Assembly: GCF_003013715.1 (NCBI RefSeq)
Contig: NC_072814.1
Span: 1,426,001-1,490,000 of the forward strand
Source: Candidozyma auris
Lineage: Eukaryota > Ascomycota > Pichiomycetes > Serinales > Metschnikowiaceae
Direction: 5' to 3'
Length of the DNA stretch: 64,000 nt
Part shown: in pieces, positions 54,226 to 64,000 of the stretch
Layout of the letters: every line of letters begins with the position of its first letter
Position numbering within the stretch: the stretch's first letter is position 1
Position numbers and translations under genes: made by a program
The notes under the pieces: generated by a model
Database searches by the model: none
What the model was told of the DNA's origin: nothing
What the model saw: the letters and a program-made list of their open reading frames with translations, nothing else

Positions 54226-54342
54226 TTAGAATCTCTGGTTGGCCTTCTTGGCCTTGAGCTTCTTCTGGATGCTGACGGCGACAATAGCAATGGCGGCCAA
54301 GCCGACCAAGACGAAGACAAGAATGACACCAGCTGGAAGCAT
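54226..54342 (-). CDS. PMP1: Plasma membrane proteolipid Pmp1/Pmp2, 38 residues
   Basis: A micro-protein of 38 residues (39 codons with stop). It starts MLPAGVILVFVLVGLAAIA, one hydrophobic helix, and continues with a basic tail (QKKLKAKKANQRF). S. cerevisiae Pmp1 (40 residues) has the same GVILVF-LVGLA core and ends in the same QRF, so the match is strong despite the size. Pmp1 and Pmp2 associate with the plasma membrane H+-ATPase Pma1 and stimulate it; the basic tail interacts with phosphatidylserine. A TATA-like AATATATAT lies at 54426-54434, about 90 bases upstream, in keeping with high expression. The gene is short enough to escape ordinary ORF length cut-offs. Confidence 0.92.
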   Translation of the reverse strand: MLPAGVILVFVLVGLAAIAIVAVSIQKKLKAKKANQRF

Positions 54343-56801
54343 TTTTGTGAATTTGAGATAAAAAAGTGTGTTACTTTAAGGAGGAAAAGAGGGAACAGAA
54401 AAATTCGGCCGGGGTCCCCAGTTGCAATATATATGAAAGTGCGCTATTTTTTTACTTTTTTTTCCTCGCTTTTTTCCTCCCACCAACCTTGTTTATGCAA
54501 GCCATTTTCGGCTCGACAGTGTGGGCCGCCGGTGCAACGTGCCGGACGAGGGTCGTGCCCCGCCCAGAAGGTTTTGGCCCACCCCCATCTAAACTTGACT
54601 TGGAAGACGTTTTGTTTGAAGTAAGTACCATACCCAAATTCTGCCGGCTTATTAGTAGCAGTGATGGGTGTTTTTCCTCGAAAAAAACGACGTCTGGGGC
54701 GTGAGTTACTTACCCACGGCTCTCTCCGTAGTGTATGTTACTGCTGGCTCTGATTAGGTGCACGACAGCACTCGGAGTCGGTTGCTTTAAACTTTGAAAA
54801 AAAAAGTTCAAGTGGGCCTGGAAATTGCAAAATTTTTTATCCGAGAATCCGTTGAAATGAAACTTTATCGTTTTTAAAAAACCAATTTTTCTTTTTTCTT
54901 TTTTTTGTTTTCTTTATTTTTTTCTCATGCTACTCTCTGTTGACTCTTCCACGGCACAGATTCCGCATTCTTTCATTGGTCGCACCAGTGGGGGGCACCG
55001 GAAAAACTACATAGACCAACGAAGAAAAAAAAAAATGGAAGGAGTCATTTAAGAAGATCTGAAAGCAAAATAGAGCTCGATGGCGAATAGTCCCCAAAAG
55101 TGGGCCCGATAATCGTCTCTCATAGCGGATTTGTGCCTTAATCACCGTCTTCGTTGCCTCAAGTAAGCTCGCTCGGCAACCTCGGCGACGGTTGGTGCGG
55201 CAACGGCTTTGGCCCTTTTGCAGGCTGTCAATGCTAGAAGAGGGAAACAAAGAGAATGAAAAAAACAATCCGACGATAATTCTCAACTTGGAAACTCTTT
55301 AAATCGACGACACTTTGAAAGACTTTGATTCTTTATCTCGCTGGACATTCTCCTTTTAGTACGTGATTGAATTTCTAATCACCTTTCTTAGACAAACAAA
55401 TGTGCATACACATGTAAGCAGGTGGCCACGGCTCCAGGGGCATTTGGCGATTTTTTATGTCATTGTCTTGATTGTGTAAATTATGCGGTACTCCCGTCAG
55501 GTTTAAGCATGCCTTCTGGATATGTTCATGGACATAGCATGATGTAAGTCCACCAAAAACTAAAGCGGTTATAGTTTCCCGCAAGACAAAAATCCCCATG
55601 GCTTCCGTGCAACGCTCTTAACTGGGTGTTTGTTTTTCAGTTTAGCTCGTGGTGCATAGCTATTTGGCATAATCATCATGTGTTACCTCGCCAGGGCTAG
55701 ACTGAGTATTACTGGTAACACAGGTTGGTGACTATCAATGAACGAGGATGTTTGTTAATTTGATAAACTTGTCAAATATGTAGATTTGGTGGAATTCCTT
55801 TTCCTGAACGTAAATCAATGTGTACCTTCCGTAGGTCAACCTCAGGACAAACCATAATACAAATCCCCCCGGGTGAAGCACCCTTATCGTCATGCACAAC
55901 ATTAAGACTTCCGTGCGTCACTCGCAACAGAATAGAATGATTCTAACTCACAGGCGATATATTGTGGCGCCAAAGGCAACGCTTCATGCTCGCAGTGGCA
56001 GTTTCTAACCATTGCCTCAATGGAGCATAAATTAAATCAGTATACATCGAACAAGAGCATCCAAAATATCACAAAAGAGGCAATTTTGTGATTTTATGTG
56101 TGATGCACTGACCTGGCCAGATTTGGTCTTTTGGGATTATGAGTTGTCTCGTATAAGAAAGTGAGACGGATTTTTTGCAACTACTTTTATGGTGAGAGTA
56201 TAACTAGGTTCTAGGGGCACGCTCGAAGATAGACAGCAGATTACGGTGAAGAAAATAGAATTGTTTTGATCTGCAATGAGCAGAGCCCTTCACCAACCCT
56301 TCACCTAGTGACATTGTCGTTGTACGTTCAGTCAATACAAACCATAGCTTACAACCACTGAGGACCAAGATCAGCTCATTTAGACCTCCTATCATACTTT
56401 AAACTCATCACCTACGAAAAAGGACTAAAAACGCTAAATGTCTCAATCGGTGCCTCCAACGACCGTTCTATTGTTCTTCTCCACTGACCAATTCTTGGGG
56501 CGCCTCTTTAGTGGTGAGCTTGACTATTGGGATGGATGGACGACACACCTTCACCTTTCATGTCAAAAGAACCAGCATTGTCTTTCTGTCAGCCCCACTT
56601 TTTGCCTTTAGCTATCTTTTCCCACGTCTTTCTTCTTCCTCTTATATCCGCTTCATCGCAGCCGGACTTTTCAGTGGTGTACAATTCACATGCGATATCT
56701 CTTATGTACTTAAATCCTTAGTAATGGTCCAGACTTCAACACAAACACGTCACAATATATCCCTATTTCTTCTAGTGTCGTAACTATAACTTACTTCGAA
56801 G
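54343..56801. other. 2.5-kb divergent intergenic region
   Basis: Upstream of PMP1 and of the hydrolase. Poly-T/A runs at 54445-54475 and 54870-54925. On the minus strand 55236-55154 there is a pyrimidine tract, TAG, then about 28 coding-like codons (LTACKRAKAVAAPTVAEV...) and a stop, possibly the last exon of a small gene. No upstream exon was found. Confidence 0.4.
54426..54434 (-). promoter_or_regulatory. PMP1 TATA box
   Basis: ATATATATT on the minus strand about 85-92 bases before the PMP1 ATG, followed by T/A-rich runs. Confidence 0.5.
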
Positions 56802-57728
56802 ATGCCTTCCATCACCCTCCAGAACGGTAATCGCCTGTTCTCGGCCTACAGCTCCCATCCTCAGTCTGCTATCGCCAACCTTAGCAACTTCGATAGGGTG
56901 ATCTTCTTTCTCCATGGTTTCCCAGACAACAACAAGTCGTACGACAAAGTTTTGCCTTTGATCAAGGCCAACTATGGCAAAAAGAAAGTGTTGCTCATTG
57001 CTCCTCTCTTGAGAGGTTACGAACCTTCGTCTCAGGGCCCTGATACAGAATACAAGATGTCTGATATCGCTGGAGACGTGAAAGCGTGGATCTTGCAAAT
57101 TGTGCCCAACAAAGAAGTGCCCGTCCACCTTGTGGGCCATGATTGGGGTGCCATTGTCACGTTCAAGACGGCCCAGTTGTACCCTGAGCTTCTCACCTCC
57201 ACCGTGACGTTGGCGATTCCCTACATTGCCAATCTTCGTCCTTGGCATTACCTTTTCTATGCTCCTCGTCAGTTATACTGCCTGACGTATTTCTTCACCA
57301 TGCAATATGCGTTCATTTACCGCCAGAAGTTTGGAAACTTACTTGAGCCGGGCTATTTGGATGAATTGTGGAAGTTCTGGTCTCCCAAGTGGGATTTCAA
57401 GGAGGAAATCGACTCCGTGAGGCAGACTCTTAATGAGCCTGGTGTGCTTGATGCCGCCACCGCGTATTATCGTAATTTGTTCAGACCTAGTATCATTCAC
57501 GAGCGCAAGTGGCTAGTGGACTTCGAAAAGGTGCCTACCTTGATCTTGGGCGGTGAACACGATGGATGCATGGTATCTGACTTGTATGACTTGGAGGCCA
57601 GGTTATTGGCGTCGACACCTAAGGTGAAGGTGCAGTTGTTGAGCGGTGTCGGTCACTTTTTGCACAGAGAGGACCCTGCCAAGGTTGCTGAGCTTATTTG
57701 TGACTGGTTTGAAAAGTACGACCAATAA
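56802..57728 (+). CDS. Alpha/beta hydrolase, epoxide hydrolase-type
   Basis: 308 residues with a complete alpha/beta-hydrolase catalytic set: oxyanion-hole HGFPD (38-42), nucleophile Asp114 in VGHDWGA, acid Asp254 in GGEHDGC and His285 in GVGHFLHRE. An Asp nucleophile followed by Trp is typical of soluble epoxide hydrolases and haloalkane dehalogenases, and unlike the Ser esterases. A lid of aromatic-rich helices lies at about residues 145-215. No signal peptide, so probably cytosolic or peroxisomal; there is no clear C-terminal SKL. It may hydrolyse fatty acid or xenobiotic epoxides. Substrate cannot be inferred. Closely related fungal genes are common in Candida-type yeasts. Confidence 0.87.
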   Translation: MPSITLQNGNRLFSAYSSHPQSAIANLSNFDRVIFFLHGFPDNNKSYDKVLPLIKANYGKKKVLLIAPLLRGYEPSSQGPDTEYKMSDIAGDVKAWILQIVPNKEVPVHLVGHDWGAIVTFKTAQLYPELLTSTVTLAIPYIANLRPWHYLFYAPRQLYCLTYFFTMQYAFIYRQKFGNLLEPGYLDELWKFWSPKWDFKEEIDSVRQTLNEPGVLDAATAYYRNLFRPSIIHERKWLVDFEKVPTLILGGEHDGCMVSDLYDLEARLLASTPKVKVQLLSGVGHFLHREDPAKVAELICDWFEKYDQ

Positions 57729-60488
57729 TTAGTGGATGAGCTGGATTAACTGGCCGGAATCTTTGATTCGTTAACTGATAAATGGTGAAGGCCTGGTCAT
57801 AACAGAAATCCTTGGCCTCAAAAGAAAAGAATACAGTATGAAGAGTCAATCTCATAGTTCTTTTGCTGAATGCAATAATGAAATCCCAACCTACTTAATG
57901 GATTGCCATTTGCAAGATCGGTATTGGCATATTTCCACAAAAGAAAAAAAAATTTATAGGTGGTCCTCCAGTTGTTTATTTTCAATAGAAGGTCGAGCCC
58001 TCTTTGCGATGTATTGCGTTTCTTGGTTTAAAAATGCAAGCGGGATAATACGGTTGTATTTCGACGACCTCGACCCTTGATAAGCTTCGGATAGAGGAAA
58101 GTTCACTCAAACAGAGCCATTGATGGAAACCAAACTACAACGTCGACTACATGAGACCTCTACAAACTTCGGTGAAAAAGTCCGCTGCTACCGAACGCCG
58201 CTTCAAGTCATCATTCCGTGGAAATGTTTGCGGGCATTTTTTTTTTTTCTTCCCTTTTCCTTTTTGTCACGTCGGCGTGAATTTCCCCTAGTGTGCTTGA
58301 CCAAGCCGAGTCAGAGGGCGGAGAATCAGGCGATATGACTCTTTCTTAAGAGCTCTTTTCTTTTGTTTATTTCCAGCTAAATCCATGCATTAGACGCAAG
58401 TAGTGCTGGTGTGTTTGATGCAAACGTGAATCAGGTTCTTGCAGCAGACTGGCAGAAAAAGAGCAAGAAGGCACGGGGCACTGTGAGCAAACGAGCTACA
58501 CGAAAAAGTAAAGCCACCACTCGATGACCGTGCTTTGACAAAAATGCGTTTCGTCAAGACAAACCCGGCGGCAATGAAAGGTGAGGGTCAGGAAAAGAAG
58601 GGGGCCACTTTTTTGCAAAAGGGATGATCGCTCAGGAGTCCAAGACCTTGCAATTGACGAATCAACAATTGAAGATCTATCAAAGATCCAGTCCAAGCAG
58701 TGGTCATCAAGGCCATACATACACTAACACGAAGTCACCGCCTACGCTGGAGTTATGCTTAATCATGCTACAAGATTAAGAGAAAAAAATTAAAAAAAAT
58801 AATAAAATTAGAAAAAAAAAGAAAGGCGAAAACAAAATGTAAACGCCAAAATGTAAGGCCCACTCGAAAACCATGGCTTCGGAAGCCTTGAGAAGCCGTA
58901 TCACTTTTGTGTCTCTGTGAGCTTTTATTCTTCTGGCATTCTCCCTTACGCACATTCTCCAGGGCATGGCCCAAACAGGAAGAGCCCACCCCAACAAGTG
59001 TCCACACAAGGCGTTGAAGCTTGTGTCAAATGTCTGCAAAAGCGCAAACAGCCCACCCAGCATTAAAAAGCTCTTCGTCTTTTTTATTATCTTTTTTTTT
59101 TTTTTTCCCCTTTTTTTCAACCCTTCCCCTTAATTCCCTTGTTTTCAGTTTTCCTTTCTCATTTGCTTTCGCTTTTTTCCATTCCTCATTCCTACCTTCT
59201 GCACTGCGCGATAACCACTGCGCGATAACCACTGCGCTTAGGTGGTGCTGCCACTCCCAAAGGCAACAGAAAAAGGAAATCAGTACTTTTGGGAGTGAGC
59301 TGCCAATCAAGCCTGTGTTGCCAGAAGAAGCCATGTTGCTTTTTTTGTGTCATATTCCCTGGTCAAGGGCCCCCCACCAAAGCCCCAGGGTCACCTTGTT
59401 TGTTTGTTTTGTGGTTGGTTTTTCTATTCTTAGCGGGACTTGGTCCTTGACAGTCTCTTCCAATTGCTGTTTTATTATTATTATTTGTCTACGGCTTATT
59501 GTCCCTATTCTTTTTGGATCGGTGTATGGGCACAATAGCGTAACTGGGCTCGCTAGATTTACGAGCAAGGCAGTGCATTGGGGAGACGACCGCCTGCACA
59601 CAAGGCCATTTACGGGAGCCTGCGCTGACAGCATCTGGTTTGCAGAACGCGAAGTCAATCACTACAATAGCACATTCTACAGATAAAAAGGAACACAAAA
59701 GGATCCTTCCTGTCTTTACTCTACGATTATACCATTATACTATTCGTCTAAAATTGTCTTGTGGTATTAATAATGTTAGTCGCTATTAGTTGAGTCTCCA
59801 ATTTTTTTTTCAGGGTCACTGGAACTGTAGCTTGTATTCTACATGGGTGCTTGAATCATCTGCCCTGTGCCTGACTTCTCTAAGCCTCTAGCTTGCTCTG
59901 TAGATCACAGTGACTGATACCTGAGGCAAGGAGGGTGATTAAGGTGTCGTATCTGTCCAGAAAGGTTCAAGAGCTTGGCCCCCTCAGAGGGGCACGCAAC
60001 GCTGATCATGACTATCTGGCCAGTACCGGTGGGGGCGCTTTCGTGCACGTCTGAAACAGACGAGAGAGCCAATTCACCTCCTCTTCTTTGGGGTCTAGGC
60101 TAAAATTATGATGAGTGGAGCGAAGTTAGTTTCTGCTGATAGGGCTGCAAACGAAATCTGACGCTCTGACTCTTCTGAAGCAGAGTCGTACTGCACACAC
60201 TGCAAGCAAACCATGCACACGTGCACATGTACGCAGGTCACCAGCCCACACTCGTTCTATTGTCGAATTAACGAGCCTCTGAGGGCACATGCAGGGCGCC
60301 AGCTATTGTCGCTGAGCCCCTGTTCATGGCAACAATGCCATGCGTCCAGGCCCACGGTGGCTGTTCATGCGTGTGGCCGGTTGTGTGCAGGCACAGGTCT
60401 GGTCAGCTATGCTTCTTCTTTGGCTATATGCATTCCATGCGTGGGCCCACCTTCCCTGGTGCATCGATAGCGACCTCACCATAATAAA
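57729..60488. other. 2.8-kb gene-free region with short tandem repeat
   Basis: Poly-T runs at 58235, 59090 and poly-A at 58780-58820. A 14-bp unit ACTGCGCGATAACC is repeated at 59203-59237 (two full copies plus a partial). Frames here, including a 221-codon one across the poly-T, look random. Confidence 0.5.
59203..59237. repeat. 14-bp tandem repeat, about 2.5 copies
   Basis: ACTGCGCGATAACC at 59203-59216 and 59217-59230, then ACTGCGC at 59231-59237, exact copies. Confidence 0.9.
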
Positions 60489-61514
60489 TCACTCCATCGT
60501 GGTGGGACCCACGAGACTATCGCCATAGCCCACATAATCACCTGCTGCTGTTGCCTCGTAACTGCTACCGGTGTCGAGCCCAAGTGCCTGCACCGGACCC
60601 GCAAGCAGGCTTGCCCCAAGAACACCAGGGCCAAGCTGGCCATTATTATACTCCTTCTTCATCTCCTCAGGCACAACCTCCATCGTCACCAACTCCTCAT
60701 ACTCGCCAGCATCCGTCCACAACGTTGGCTCGTAGCTGCCAGCGTGGGCGCCGCTCATGGATGTGGTGTTGGCAAGACTGTCTGCAAAAAAACCTCCGCT
60801 CATGGCGTACGGATATGTGTAGCCCATGCTCATATTGCTCAACAGCGACAGGTTGCTCAGCATCAGTTGCCGCAGCGAGTCGGACGGTAGACTGTGGAAC
60901 AGCTGCTGCGGTTGGAGCGTGGTGCCCCCAGCGCTTTCTCCCGAGCTCCAGTTAGAGTGGAAGCTGTATGCTGCTGGTGTGTGTGGCGACAGCTGGGGCA
61001 GGCTGGTGTGGTTCAGCAAGCTCAAGTGAGGACTGGGCATCACATGGCTGTGATGGTTGGGGTCTGTAGGACACAAGGGAGGAGCCTGGAAGGACTGCGT
61101 CATTGAGTAGTCCATTCTGACACCAAGCAGCAGGAGAGACAGCTTTTGGTGGTCTGTTGTTTGGTGGTCGTGAGAAAGCTCATGTTGGTGGGTGTTGTGT
61201 GGCTCTGAGGGTTGTGCGTGCAGTGGCTCCAGGGGAGGGTTTGTGGGCACCTTCTTTGGTTTGCCGTCTTCCTTGTCATCGTGGTAGCTGATGGGCTTGC
61301 CGTTTTTGGTTTTTGGCCTGTTTCTCTTCAAAGGCCCGTTGACAAAAGTGCAGTTGCCCTTGTTGAACTGGACACACGCTAGACAAGGGATGGAGTTTTC
61401 AATGATACAACAAGTTTTTCTGCGGCGGCAGAAATCGCAGGGTCTCTTTGAGCGCGACTTGTAAGGGCGCATCGAGTTGACTTGGGACGCCAACGCCTTC
61501 TTAGTGAACTTCAT
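60489..61514 (-). CDS. Zn2Cys6 transcription factor with isolated position
   Basis: 341 residues from the ATG at 61514; the frame further upstream lacks an ATG. The N-terminus is basic (KFTKKALASQ, RPYKSRSKR) and followed at about residues 26-54 by a binuclear cluster: CDFCRRRKTCC, then CLACVQFNKGNC. The adjoining GPLKRNRPK linker resembles the linker-basic region of Mal/Suc1-type activators. The remainder is His/Pro/Gln-rich (DHQTTDHQ, HHSHVMPSPH), then Ser/Gly/Tyr-rich, with no folded regulatory domain: an activation-domain-like tail. Gene-free flanks of 2.8 kb downstream and more than 2.4 kb upstream resemble the setting of developmental or white-opaque type regulators in Candida, which is an inference from context only. 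Confidence 0.85.
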   Translation of the reverse strand: MKFTKKALASQVNSMRPYKSRSKRPCDFCRRRKTCCIIENSIPCLACVQFNKGNCTFVNGPLKRNRPKTKNGKPISYHDDKEDGKPKKVPTNPPLEPLHAQPSEPHNTHQHELSHDHQTTDHQKLSLLLLGVRMDYSMTQSFQAPPLCPTDPNHHSHVMPSPHLSLLNHTSLPQLSPHTPAAYSFHSNWSSGESAGGTTLQPQQLFHSLPSDSLRQLMLSNLSLLSNMSMGYTYPYAMSGGFFADSLANTTSMSGAHAGSYEPTLWTDAGEYEELVTMEVVPEEMKKEYNNGQLGPGVLGASLLAGPVQALGLDTGSSYEATAAGDYVGYGDSLVGPTTME

Positions 61515-62068
61515 GGCGCCAGGGACGTGAAACAAATGGGCGTACGAGAAAAGAGGAGGGAAGCGGAAGGCTTATATAGTAAGAGGGACGAGGAAGCGTT
61601 TCTGTTTTGGAGTGCAGACGTGAGGGCTCGAGAGGATCTGTGCTTGCCTATTGTTTGCAGCAGAAGGGTGCAGCGTGCATGCGCGTGCGTGTATTGTGTA
61701 TTGAGGGACGTACATGGGGCTGCGTGTGCTCTGTGTGCAGTCAACGCATCTGACGTCGCAGGGCTTCAGGTTGAAGCCCGCTTGTCTGCAGTACGCAGGT
61801 TGGCCCACGATCGCAATCGTAACCAATTACAGCACTCCCGCTTGACAGGTGTCTGCAGGCGACCATTTCTTTACTTCAAACCAGGCTTTTTATCAGGTAG
61901 CTCAGGTGAATCACATGGCTCAAGATAACCATTCTTACCAGCAGAAGCGAGCCCACCAGCACTAGCGCCGCCCAATCAAGCGAGTTCTCGCAAGCACCCA
62001 AGCAACGTGATTTTGGCCTCGTTTGGCTGGCCTCAAAAGAAACAAGAAAATAGGGCCCAATCGACAAA

Positions 62069-62119
62069 TGCCCCCACCACCATTGCCCCCACCACTGCCC
62101 CCACGATTGCCTCCACCGT
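62069..62119. repeat. Imperfect 12-15-bp tandem repeat, four copies
   Basis: Four units starting TGCCCCCACCA or TGCCTCCACC in a row, C-rich on the plus strand. Confidence 0.75.
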
Positions 62120-62330
62120 CCTAGAGCGCCCACTACTCTTTTCCCTCCACAGTAGCAGGTAACCTTCCCAGGGAAACCTTCGTTGCCCCTCTATCGCCTG
62201 GGTTCGACGCCCCCTCGCTAATTTTCTCCTCGCACCTGTAGCCAGCGCTATATCCCAGGAACCAACACCGCCTCCCCTGAGGTTGCGAAGCAGCGCAGCG
62301 GTGTCTGTAGCCCTGTGATGTCACCCAGGA

Positions 62331-62384
62331 ACAGTGTACTTAGTGCACAGCACCTAAAGCACAGCACTTAGTGCACTACACTGT
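62331..62384. repeat. Imperfect inverted repeat with embedded direct repeat
   Basis: ACAGTGTA (62331-62338) pairs with TACACTGT (62377-62384), extended by GTGCAC on both arms with a 4-nt bulge. ACTTAGTGCAC also occurs twice (62338 and 62366). Could form a hairpin or be paired protein sites. Confidence 0.7.
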
Positions 62385-62785
62385 GCACGTATCTGTGAAG
62401 GCGCTTTGCAACGCTTCGAACCAGATAATCCTTGGAACCGTAGTGGAGAAAATAATGATGGTTGGTTGCCAGGCGCCATTGTGGAAGCGGCCGCTCGCTG
62501 GGCCCCTCGCTTTGTGCTCGCATTGGTGCTTGCTAGCGCGTGGCTGGAGAACAACCGAGGGAACAGTGTCATATGCCATGGAAGCGTGGGAAAGAAGCCG
62601 CCGCCATGCACGATCGATCAGAAAGGGCAGGAAGGGCAAGAAGAAGCACCCACTACCTGTGAGTGAAGAGACTACACCCCCCGGCGCACAAGATACGCTT
62701 CAGCACGAGGGGACCCTCAGTACCCATTGGTGAGTTGCTCTGGAGGAGTGTGACCAGATGGAGACATTTCGGGAATAGGAATGAG

Positions 62786-62820
62786 GCACGAGGAACGAGG
62801 AACGAGGAACTAGGAACGAG
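62786..62820. repeat. Heptamer tandem repeat (AACGAGG)n
   Basis: About five copies of AACGAGG, two with one changed base. Confidence 0.8.
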
Positions 62821-63687
62821 ACAACTGCGCAAGGCCTGCAAGGAATCTTTGGGAATCTTCTGTAGCAGCAATGTGGGTTACTTCATAGTCACCTTCAGTT
62901 GCCAGATCGTGCCACTGACTCTCTTGGTGGCTCGTGCGGGAATTATTGAGCCTTTTTCTTTCTTTGCACGGCCGCACTGCTGAGGCGGCCTCCCGCCGCA
63001 AACGGAACCCTTCCTTCCGCCACCACTCCCACCTCACCAAACAGGCTCCTTCGTAGAGCCACATAAAAATACCTCCCACGGCCCAATAGTCGCCCCAGAA
63101 ATTGCTGCCGCAATCGCAGCAGCATCCTAATATTCTACCTACAAAGAAAAAAATAAAAAAAAAGCTTCCTCTTTCGCCTGGCTCGCTGCCGCCAGCCACT
63201 GGGCGCCTGCCTCTGGACACTCGCTCCAAAAGTGGGCCAGTGGGTCGCTTTTTACCGCCCTGCGAGCTAATGGTCACAAGACACTTAGCTTGCATTGGTG
63301 CGCTTGCCATGCACAATCGCCAGGGCTCCCCTTCAACTTTTAACCTGCTTGCCTACTCCTTACACTTTGTGGTCGTCTTGCTGCTTTACTGCTTTCTCTG
63401 TGCTTCTGCTCTTTTAGTGCGTTCTGACTGCTTTCTCGCTGCGCTCTTGGCGCTGCCCATCTACGCCAGCTTTTTTTTCGCAGCCGAGTGTCCTGAGCAA
63501 AGCCTGGCTTTGCACACTTACGAGATGGGCCTCCTCAGCCTATTCTGCCACAGGTAAGCGACGCAAAAGTGATGGCTCTGCTTTGACTCTGAGTCGACTT
63601 CGTCGTCTCATTGAATGAGCTTCCAAACAAGCACAAAGTGCCCCATTCGTAAAGTTTACTCAATGCCCACCGGCTCTGTTATCTGCA

Positions 63688-63711
63688 CCCGCTGTATCAC
63701 CCGCTGTATCA
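63688..63711. repeat. 12-bp tandem duplication
   Basis: CCCGCTGTATCA occurs twice without a gap. Confidence 0.9.
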
Positions 63712-64000
63712 CTTGCAGGATAGGAGCTTCTCGATTGTATGCTGGTACTTCCCCTAGCTCCTCTTTGTGTCCCTGCCTCTGGTTCCTGGGGATTGCCTGC
63801 CTGCCTCCCAGTACACCACTCATTTACGGTGGATGTGCTGTATGTGATTGGTCTGAGCTATCTTCTCCTCCCGCTTTGGGTCACAAAGTCTCAAATCTGG
63901 ATCTACTCTCCTTCGTAACCTTATCAGAATGACCTGGTCCGTTGATTATGCGTGTATTAGTAATCTACGTGCTGTCGTGCTGTCTCAGTTCAACTGGACG

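Larger units (their letters stand above)
61515..64000. other. GC-rich upstream desert with short repeats
   Basis: No conserved gene to the window end. It holds an inverted repeat (62331-62384), a GCCCCCACC-type tandem array (62069-62119), a heptamer AACGAGG array (62786-62820) and a 12-bp duplication CCCGCTGTATCA (63688-63711). Long frames here are chance results of high GC. Confidence 0.5.

Noticed and set aside
59021..59686. 221-codon plus-strand frame
   Set aside because: Crosses poly-T runs and a tandem repeat; the product is Phe/Ser low complexity then random; no family resemblance.
62133..62324. GGGTTCGACGCC resembling a tRNA B box near 62194
   Set aside because: No matching A box, acceptor stem or anticodon arm around it.

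Overview
The window is nuclear DNA from an ascomycete budding yeast. Genes are compact, mostly intronless and lie on both strands, and nearly all recognisable products have their best-known relatives in Saccharomycotina (Caf16, Ynk1, Spt8, Gyp8, Arc15, Pgi1, Aim39, Arc40, Pom33, Dad3, Ade13, Pmp1). A xylose reductase, a trimethyllysine dioxygenase and a Dfi1-like sensor point to the Candida/Debaryomyces/Metschnikowia side of the subphylum. Leucine is mostly TTG or CTC/CTT; scanning all of ADE13 I found no in-frame CTG. This fits, but does not prove, a CTG-Ser-clade yeast of moderate GC. If that is right, the few CTG codons shown as Leu should read Ser.

Layout. 0-6.4 kb: end of CAF16, a small unknown coiled-coil gene, YNK1, then SPT8 and GYP8 converging. 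6.4-8.1 kb: gene-poor, with a splice-acceptor-like site and a 26-bp direct repeat. 8.1-10.4 kb: trimethyllysine dioxygenase (carnitine synthesis) converging on xylose reductase XYL1, whose promoter holds two Mig1-like boxes. 11.5-17.5 kb: a shortened kinesin-like gene, ARC15, an unknown acidic protein and PGI1. 19-26 kb: an SKWA-repeat protein, AIM39, a Zn2Cys6 regulator and a DxxxD-type (manganese-like) CDF transporter. 27.7-29.8 kb: ARC40 and a POM33-family gene. 29.8-33 kb: the first large gene-free stretch. 33-42 kb: DAD3, ADE13, an unknown Ser/Asn-rich protein and a Dfi1/Mid2-like wall sensor, separated by another 2.8-kb gap. 43.5-47.4 kb: tandem pair of YCR023C-like MFS transporters. 48.3 kb: Rcr1/2-like protein. 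49-53.1 kb: tandem pair of Zn2Cys6 regulators, each needing removal of a 46-48-nt intron from inside the zinc cluster. 54.2 kb: 38-residue PMP1 proteolipid. 56.8 kb: epoxide-hydrolase-type alpha/beta hydrolase. 57.7-64 kb: a Zn2Cys6 regulator alone in a desert of more than 5 kb rich in short repeats.

Links between genes. ARC15 and ARC40 are both Arp2/3 subunits. XYL1 and PGI1 both belong to sugar metabolism. The Dfi1-like sensor, Rcr-like protein and Pmp1 all act at the plasma membrane or cell wall. No operon-like organisation is expected or seen. The least explained parts are the zinc-cluster pair with its intron, the reduced kinesin, and a minus-strand stretch at 42.1-43.4 kb with several coding-like fragments but no complete gene.
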